A stretch of 64,000 bases of DNA from Mesostigma viride (taxonomy: Eukaryota > Streptophyta > Mesostigmatophyceae > Mesostigmatales > Mesostigmataceae). The first letter of the stretch is position 1. Each line of letters begins with the position of its first letter. Below the pieces are notes generated by a model. That model did no database searches and was not told the DNA's origin. It saw only the letters and a list, made by a program, of their open reading frames with translations. Both the position numbers and the translations under genes were made by a program. The DNA is taken from the NCBI GenBank assembly GCA_009746045.1, contig RPFO01000231.1, forward strand, positions 2,221,900 to 2,285,899, given 5' to 3'. Of this stretch, positions 57,921 to 64,000 are shown piece by piece.

Positions 57921-58790
57921 TGAATCCCTCTATCATCCATGCAAGAATGTTTGTCGACGTACGCGCTGGACATCCCGGCTGGGCAGGGCACGTCCGGCTG
58001 CCTGCTGTCGGCCCACCGGGCATCCGCCCTCCGGCACCTCGCTGGCAAACTGCCCGCGGCAGGGACCCTGCTGCATGCCTCCCCGACGCCCGCCCCACTT
58101 CACCAGCCTGCACCGCAGGCTTCCCGCCAGCTCCCCGCCTCCATCCAGGCCTGGGAAGCCCTGCGCGACAGCCGCGCCCCCGCCCGCTACGCCCGCCTCA
58201 AGGAAGAATACCACCCGGCCATCCGGCAGGCGGGCGATCGATGAAGGAGCAGGAGCCAGGAGGACCTCCATGTGCGCGAATATACCTCGCCCACCTCTCG
58301 AGGATCAACACGGCAAGTACGCCTGGATCTACCTGCGCCATACCCAGCGGCCAGCCGGAACAACAGCTCGGGACTTCTTGTGGTAGTCCTCCCTGCAGTC
58401 CCGGCTGCTCAGCGGCCCCCCGCCGCCCCCGCCGCTTGGCCCGCTGGTGGACGCCCGCCCAATGCGGCGCCTGCGGGCTGCGCCGCCCCCGCCGCCCGGC
58501 CTGCCGCTGGCCGAGCAGGACTACCGCCCGGCGCCGGCGGCGGGCTGCGGCCCTGCGCCGCCCCCGCCGCCCGCCGCCGGCCGAGCAGGACTACACGTAC
58601 GTACCCGCCCCAGGCTGACGGAGCCCCTGGCCGACCCCGATGAGCTACCGCAGCTCACCAACACCGAGCTGCGCACAGATCAGGTACATAAGTAAGTAAG
58701 TAAGTAAGTACTTGCGCGTCATGCGCAAAGGCATGCCACGGAGTACCATGCTAATCTCATTAGAAAAATAATTACACAAAAGTTTAAACA
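57920..58790 (+). mobile_element. LINE ORF2 linker and RT N-terminal fragment (plus)
   Basis: Encodes HLAGKLPAAGTLLHASPTPA and RLKEEYHPAIRQAGDR, then GKYAWIYLRHTQRPAG and LADPDELPQLTNTELRTDQ, colinear with minus-strand copies at 47 kb and 45 kb. It ends at an AAGTAAGTAAGT run and a CTAATCTCATTAGAAAAATA repeat shared with 60270-60370. Confidence 0.7.
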
Positions 58791-58919
58791 AATATCGTCT
58801 GCATCATCAGGTACATAGATACATCAGACAGACTAGCTGGCACGAATTAGCCCGGCCGCACAGCCCGCGCGTTTTGTCCCCACGTGGCATGCCCCACTGC
58901 TGCGAGCGCCGGCCAGGCC

Positions 58920-60130
58920 GCCCTCTGTGGTCTTTCCGCGACAATTTTAATTAATTAATTAATTAAATACGCTCTCCCGCATTGGGGAGTCACGGAGCAC
59001 AATAATACAGAGTTTATTAGTGCGCTTTTCATCCCTCTATGTACGCAGTCACATGTCTATTAATTAATTAATTAATCCCTCTATGTTGCTGACACTCGGA
59101 AGGGGGCAGAGACACCCGTACGTCTTCCCTCATGCCCGCAGTCTAAACTACTCACGAGGAGAGTCTGGCATAGCTGTGGGTGCACTAATGCTGAAATGTG
59201 CGTGGGTGACATGGCGGGGGCATTGTCTGCCGCAATGATGAAACTGTAGACTGAAGTGTGCGGGTAGAATTGGCTGAACTAAATAAAGGTATATTATTGC
59301 ACGTGACGGGCTCACCCCCGGGCAGCCTCCTGGTTTGTCTGTAATATAAAGGCAGATGGTGCGCAAGGATTAATTAATAGACACGTGACTGCGTCACGTG
59401 AGCATAAGTCCTCAGTGGGAGGGGAACATGGGATGGAATGGATGGTATAAGCTATCTAGCTATAGGTCCTAGTTACAGCTAGGGTGTGGGCACCGCGGCC
59501 CGAATCGCTATGAATGCCATACTTGGTCACACGCGGAGCCCCCACAGGCTTGGGGGTGGTCTCCTTCATCACTACTCGCCATCTATCCTTGCGCACCATC
59601 TGCCTCCACTGATATTACAGACAAACCAGGAGGCTGCCCGGGTGTGAGCCCGTCACGTCTAGTGTAGCACATGTCCATGCCGAGTCTATCACGAAAAGTC
59701 CACGGGTGGCGGCCCTGCCACGCGCGGCCTGGGGCACGCCAGGTGAGGACATATCGCCCAGGCTGGGCGGGCTTGGTGCCAGCTAGTCTATCTGATGTAT
59801 CTACCGTGGACTTTTCGTGATAAACTCGGCATGGACATGTGCTACACTAGACGTGACGGGCTCACACCCGGGCAGCCTCCTGGTTTGTCTGTAATATGGA
59901 GGCAGATGGTGCGCAAGGATAGATGGCGAGTAGTGATGAAGGAGACTATCCCCAAGCCTGCGGGGGCTCCGCGTGTGACCAAGTATGGCATTCATAGCGA
60001 TTCGGGCCGCGGTGCCCACACCCGTGTAACTAGGACCTAGATAGCTAGCTTATACCATCCATTCCATCCCATGTTCCCCTCCCACTGAGGACTTATGCTC
60101 ACGTGACGCAGTCACGTGTCTATTAATTAA
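58920..60130. mobile_element. LINE 3' ends in inverted (hairpin) arrangement
   Basis: 59372-59709 (minus-oriented 3' end with ATTAATTAATAGACACGTGA) and 59805-60130 (the same sequence in + orientation, ending in CACGTGTCTATTAATTAATT) are reverse complements over about 330 bp, separated by 95 bp. A partial third copy (59298-59365) and (TTAA)n tails at 58946 and 59060 lie beside them. Confidence 0.85.
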
Positions 60131-60984
60131 TTAATTCATTATTGCACCCACGGCCAGGGATGCCGGATCGTTTCGACGGATCCGATATTTGTGCACAATG
60201 TGGCATGCCTGATGCATGATGAGGGAAGGGGGGGGTCTCTCAGTAGCTGCCCGGCCCCGGCCCGCTGTGGACTAAGTAAGTAAGTGAGTACTTGCGTGCA
60301 TGGCATGCGCATGGGCATGCCATGGAGTACTATGCTAATCTCATTAGAAAAATAATTACACGAAAGTTACAAACCGCTTTGCACACTAGGGGATTAAAAG
60401 CACTCAGGTGCATCCGTGACTCCCCAACGGGAGCACGCGATTACAGTAGTAGGTAGCCGGTAGTATGCTGAGCCATACACGGCGCTGCTGAAGGCCATGC
60501 AAGTGGCTAGGCCACACAGCGTTAAATCAACATCATCCAACCCTATCTGAACCTAGTGTAGACATCATGGATCGATACTGCACGTCGGTGCTTGGAACCC
60601 ATATATAGTAGCTTGCTGTTAATTATTTGTACAGGTTCCCGCCCTGCCAGTGGACTTACGCGATAGGCTCGTCATGGACATGTGCTACCCTAGCTAGACG
60701 GGGCGGGCTCACGCCCGGGGATCGAACCCCCTGGTTTGTCTGTGATATGGAGGCAGATGACACGTAATTAGATAGGTGGCAGACAGTGATGAAGAAGTAC
60801 ACCGCCCCCCAGTTGGTGGGGGCTCCGCGCGTGACCAAGTTTGTCAGGCATAGCGATTAGGACTGTGGAGCCCGCAACCCTGTAACTAGGAACTAGATAC
60901 CTCCAGTATCCACCCCATCCCATCTTGATTTCCCTGAGGACTTATGCTCAGCACAAAGGACGAGCCACGAGCCACGAGCCACGA
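60131..60984. mobile_element. LINE 3'-UTR pieces and decayed RT C-terminus
   Basis: 60131-60435 is the + oriented 3' UTR (GGATGCCGGATCGTTTCGAC ... CCCCAACGGGAGCACG) interrupted by the AAGTAAGTAAGTGAGTACTT repeat. 60640-60960 is a diverged + copy of the tail at 59.8-60.1 kb. Confidence 0.6.
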
Positions 60985-62101
60985 GGTAGCCATAGCTGAC
61001 GGCGGAGCTCATACCTTTTACGTTTGGGCACCAAATTCGGCCGTGAGTATCACAGTTGCTCGATCGTCTTTCTAAGACGCACATGCACGCTGATATATTT
61101 TCCCGAAGCTATCACGCATATTATGGCGAGCAAACGCTCCTCCGCGTAACGCAGCCTGGCGGCTGCGCTAAGCCCTGAAGATACGTCTGCAGCTCCCCGG
61201 CTGCAGCTTCGCCCTCCAGCCCTGAAGGCAGCGGCGCCGCTAGCGAAGCACTAGTGGACGTCCCGGCCCCCGGGCTCGCCTCGCCAGCAGCGTCGCCTGA
61301 GCCCAAGCGCAGTCGCCCTGCCGAGCCGCGCTGGGAAGAGGACGTCTTTGACGCCAGCCAGCCCGGCTTCTTTGACACGCTCAATCACGACCGATTTGTG
61401 TGCGTGTTTTGGGGATCGCACGCAGGCCTCGCTTATTGAACTGCGCAAGCAGCTCTTGAATCCACCAGGGTTGCCTCTGTGATGCCTTCCTCAAGAGGCG
61501 CCCATATGAATACATCTTCACCGCCCCCCGCCCGGCCAAACTGCAGATATACGCCCTCTAATTCTCACTCCTTAGACGGTCCATCGAGGAGCTCTGGCCC
61601 CCCGCCCCCCTCACCACCACCTTGACCGAGGCCTCCATCCGCTCCATCCTCAAGGAGGCCCTCGCATAGATAGCACGTGACTCCCCTCGCTGCCGATGTG
61701 GCAGCACTGCCAGGGCAGCACGCTGGCTGCCGAGCCATCCCCCTCCTCTCCACCGGCATCTCCACTGCCAAGTCTACCCTCCTCGCCTCCGATCCACCGC
61801 ACCCCCCCCCCGACCACCGACGCCGGCCACCGCCCTGCTCCGCGACATATCGACCAGCGCCTCAAGGACAACGCCATCGCCATTGAGTGCCTGCACAACA
61901 TCGCAGGCCTCACCGCCCAGGCGGTGAAGGACATTGCCGCCAAGCCAGCCCCCGCTGGCCCGGCAGGCGATGCTCCTCCCCCCCAGACCTGGGCGGACAT
62001 GCTGAAGCAACACACCACCTCCACCACCTCCGCCGTCGCAGCACAGCTCCAGCAGCAGACGCTCGACCTCCGCGAGGAGGCCGAGCTCGACAAGCGCAGC
62101 C
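60985..62101 (+). mobile_element. LINE 5' UTR and ORF1, interrupted at 62101
   Basis: The shared leader GCTGACGGCGGAGCTCA at 60998 precedes a start ATGGCGAGCAAACGC at 61122 whose frame is soon broken. Remnants: EPRWEEDVFDASQPGFFDTL, then IDQRLKDNAIAIECLHNIAG, PQTWADMLKQHTTST and QTLDLREEAELDKRS. The reading continues beyond the inserted element at 63952 (VIVKNFDLVEGENSVK), matching the intact junction in the 46-kb copy. Confidence 0.8.
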
Positions 62102-63951
62102 TTGACCCGTGTTTTTTTACAACGCGATACATCGCGTTGTAGGGTTAGAACGCGATGCATCGCGTTGTAATCTGACCCGTGGCAAATATGCGAGTTTTGG
62201 TCTGAAACTGTCAACAAAGGTCAGAAACATCTCATAGAATTCAAGAAAAAATCCTGGTATATTTGGTATGTTTTTTGTGACAGCTGCAAACAAATATTAA
62301 ATTAAATTAAATTAAATTATAACATGCCTCCGTGGGGAGGTCATGTAGCACATATTTCATGATGGATGGGGTGGAGGAAGCCGCGTAAGCGAACTATATA
62401 AACAAATATGTACCACTGAAATCAGTCATTTTCGCGGGACGAAGGTGAAGACGACGGCGATGGCGGCAGGTAGATCGCCAGTTTTCGCGCGAATTTCAGT
62501 GGCTGTTGGGTGGCACGACCATGATGCATGATGCGTTCAAAGGTTGATAATTAGGTTTCTACGAGTTTGTTGAGGTACTGGGGCAAAGGAAACGTAGTTT
62601 TTTCCAGTTTCTCACCCAACTTTCATGCGGAAACCCTGGAAACCGGCATACATATTATTACGTCAAGACTCGGGTCTGCTGCGGCACCATGCTTGGTATT
62701 TCCATGGTGTTTCGACTTCTTAACACATGTTGTTTATTCATTCCGAACGCCCGGACTCTCGGCTAAACCGAGATTTGTGCAGACTTTTATTGGGTAGCTC
62801 CGGGCATGATGGTGCCTGCAAATAGCGTAAGGCGTGACCGTGGCTATTGCTACGGTATGCTGTATTTTCCTGGAAATGGCCTATGCCACCTGCTCAATAG
62901 TGCTTGCAGGCGTAAGTATATCGTGTTTCTACCTAGTTTCTTCCAGTTTTCCACTTATTTCTACCGACCTCTGCCCAGCCTCTCTAAGACCGCCATCCTA
63001 CTCGACGTTGCTTGCATGTCAGCCATAGCAGGTTGCAGTTGTGCAGTATTTAGGTGCTGTATACGTCGTCAAGCCGTGCATATATCGTGAGGATTGGATG
63101 TTGATGGTTTATACTGCGTTGATTGTGCAAGAAGATCAGCTAGGTGCCCATAATTATGGTGTATAATCATGTGTTGTTAGCATCTTGCCACCATTTGCTA
63201 GCATGCATTCCAGCGTCATCTTTGCCTGCATGTAAGCTCATGGATCACTCAACCTATCCAAGCCTTTCATTACACGTGCCTCTTTCTTTCAGTATTGCAC
63301 GCGTTATGGAATGAAAACCCAGCACCTCCGTTCCCACGAGGCATCATTGTGCTCAACACGTTGTGAGAGTGGATGATGCTTTGGCTATGGCTGCCTGATT
63401 CAGTCATATTAGGTCATCCAGTCATGATGTTTGATGCATGTTTGATGCTGTATAACTTATACAACACCTATTTTCAACGTTTTGACCCTCCAAGCTCACT
63501 ATGGCCCCGTTTATGGGGCTCGTGTCGTTGCGTCATGTTGTGAAGGGCTCTCATTTTTCCCACTGCGTTGTACTGCGTTGTAACTGTGATGCTAATGAAA
63601 AATAGCTCCAGTAGCCCAATGGGCCTGAGTTTTGCTCCACAAAGCCTGCATATGTTGCCCATAGCTCGTGCAAGAAGCCAGATTTTTTTCATGAACCATT
63701 TGTGAATAAGCACATGACTTGTGACCTAGGGTCAACAAATCGCGGTCATGGTCAGACCCCCCTGTATTCAAACCAGTGTATCTCTCTAATGAATTAGCAT
63801 GTTGTAGGTCTGACTAGCTCAAAAAAACTTTGATTTATTATGGGCTTTCAGGAAAGTATATACATGACCATGAAAAAAAATTTTCCTTAGGTGCTATACG
63901 CGTTCTAAAAAAAGCTTACAACGCGATATATCGCGTTCTAACACGGGTTAA
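62102..63951. mobile_element. 1.85-kb element with TTRACCCGTG termini inserted in LINE ORF1
   Basis: Left end TTGACCCGTG, right end CACGGGTTAA, i.e. 10-bp inverted ends with one mismatch. Near each end are palindromic ACAACGCGATACATCGCGTT motifs (two at left, 62120 and 62149; one at right, 63918), and TGACCCGTG repeats once at 62174. Compared with the uninterrupted 46-kb copy, the flanks rejoin exactly (GCGCAGCC + CGTCATCG) with no duplicated bases. The interior has no convincing ORF, so it is non-autonomous. Confidence 0.8.
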
Positions 63952-64000
63952 CGTCATCGTCAAGAACTTCGACCTGGTGGAAGGTGAGAACTCCGTGAAG
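63952..64000 (+). mobile_element. Continuation of LINE ORF1 to the window edge
   Basis: Encodes VIVKNFDLVEGENSVK, colinear with VIVENFDMEEGENSEK of the 46-kb ORF1. Confidence 0.8.

Overview
The window is nuclear DNA of a eukaryotic microbe, most likely an alga or other protist with a large, repeat-rich genome. Evidence: genes with canonical GT-AG introns, long simple-sequence tracts, and many decayed non-LTR retrotransposons with (TTAA)n tails. I cannot name the species. No rRNA, tRNA or CRISPR was recognised.

Region 1 (1-16.8 kb) is the 3' part of one multi-exon host gene on the + strand. Ten exons (131-410, 1190-1257, 3192-3352, 5149-5397, 6396-6519, 7751-7891, 8661-8851, 10985-11110, 12293-12718, 16479-16781) join in frame into about 688 residues. 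They form two tandem bacterial-type amino-acid-binding (AapJ-like, SBP_bac_3) domains followed by a C-terminal membrane anchor. Its introns contain microsatellites, a 5'-truncated LINE, and, most strikingly, many degenerate copies of the adjacent exon-intron junctions.

Region 2 (16.8-21.3 kb) is intergenic: inverted repeats, a (CT)n tract and LINE 3' fragments.

Region 3 (21.4-39.3 kb) is compact and GC-rich, with many short genes on both strands, and looks like an endogenized large DNA virus fragment. It carries a VLTF2-like zinc protein, a protein resembling an NCLDV DNA-binding family, two HNH-type nucleases, a MYND finger, a SET-like protein, a cysteine desulfurase, a Bro/KilA-like regulator and several unknowns. 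The C-terminal piece missing from the cysteine desulfurase (29.4 kb) lies 7.4 kb away in opposite orientation (22.03 kb), which points to an inversion. Within that interval three genes have an intron at their 5' end filled with tandem repeats, and all three unrelated arrays share the core GGAATTTCC.

Region 4 (39.5-52.2 kb) is a nest of LINE fragments: reverse transcriptase, endonuclease, ORF1 and a restriction-like endonuclease. It contains a remarkable array of four perfect 76-bp palindromes inserted with a 5-bp target duplication into one copy of a tandemly duplicated LINE segment; the other copy preserves the empty site.

Region 5 (52.3-57.9 kb) is AT-richer, with long (GGGC)n, (CCCCGC)n and (CCCT)n tracts and an intronless bacterial-like GH172/DUF2961 glycoside hydrolase.

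Region 6 (57.9-64 kb) is LINE-derived again. It includes a long inverted LINE repeat and a LINE ORF1 interrupted by a 1.85-kb element with TTRACCCGTG termini and no visible target-site duplication.
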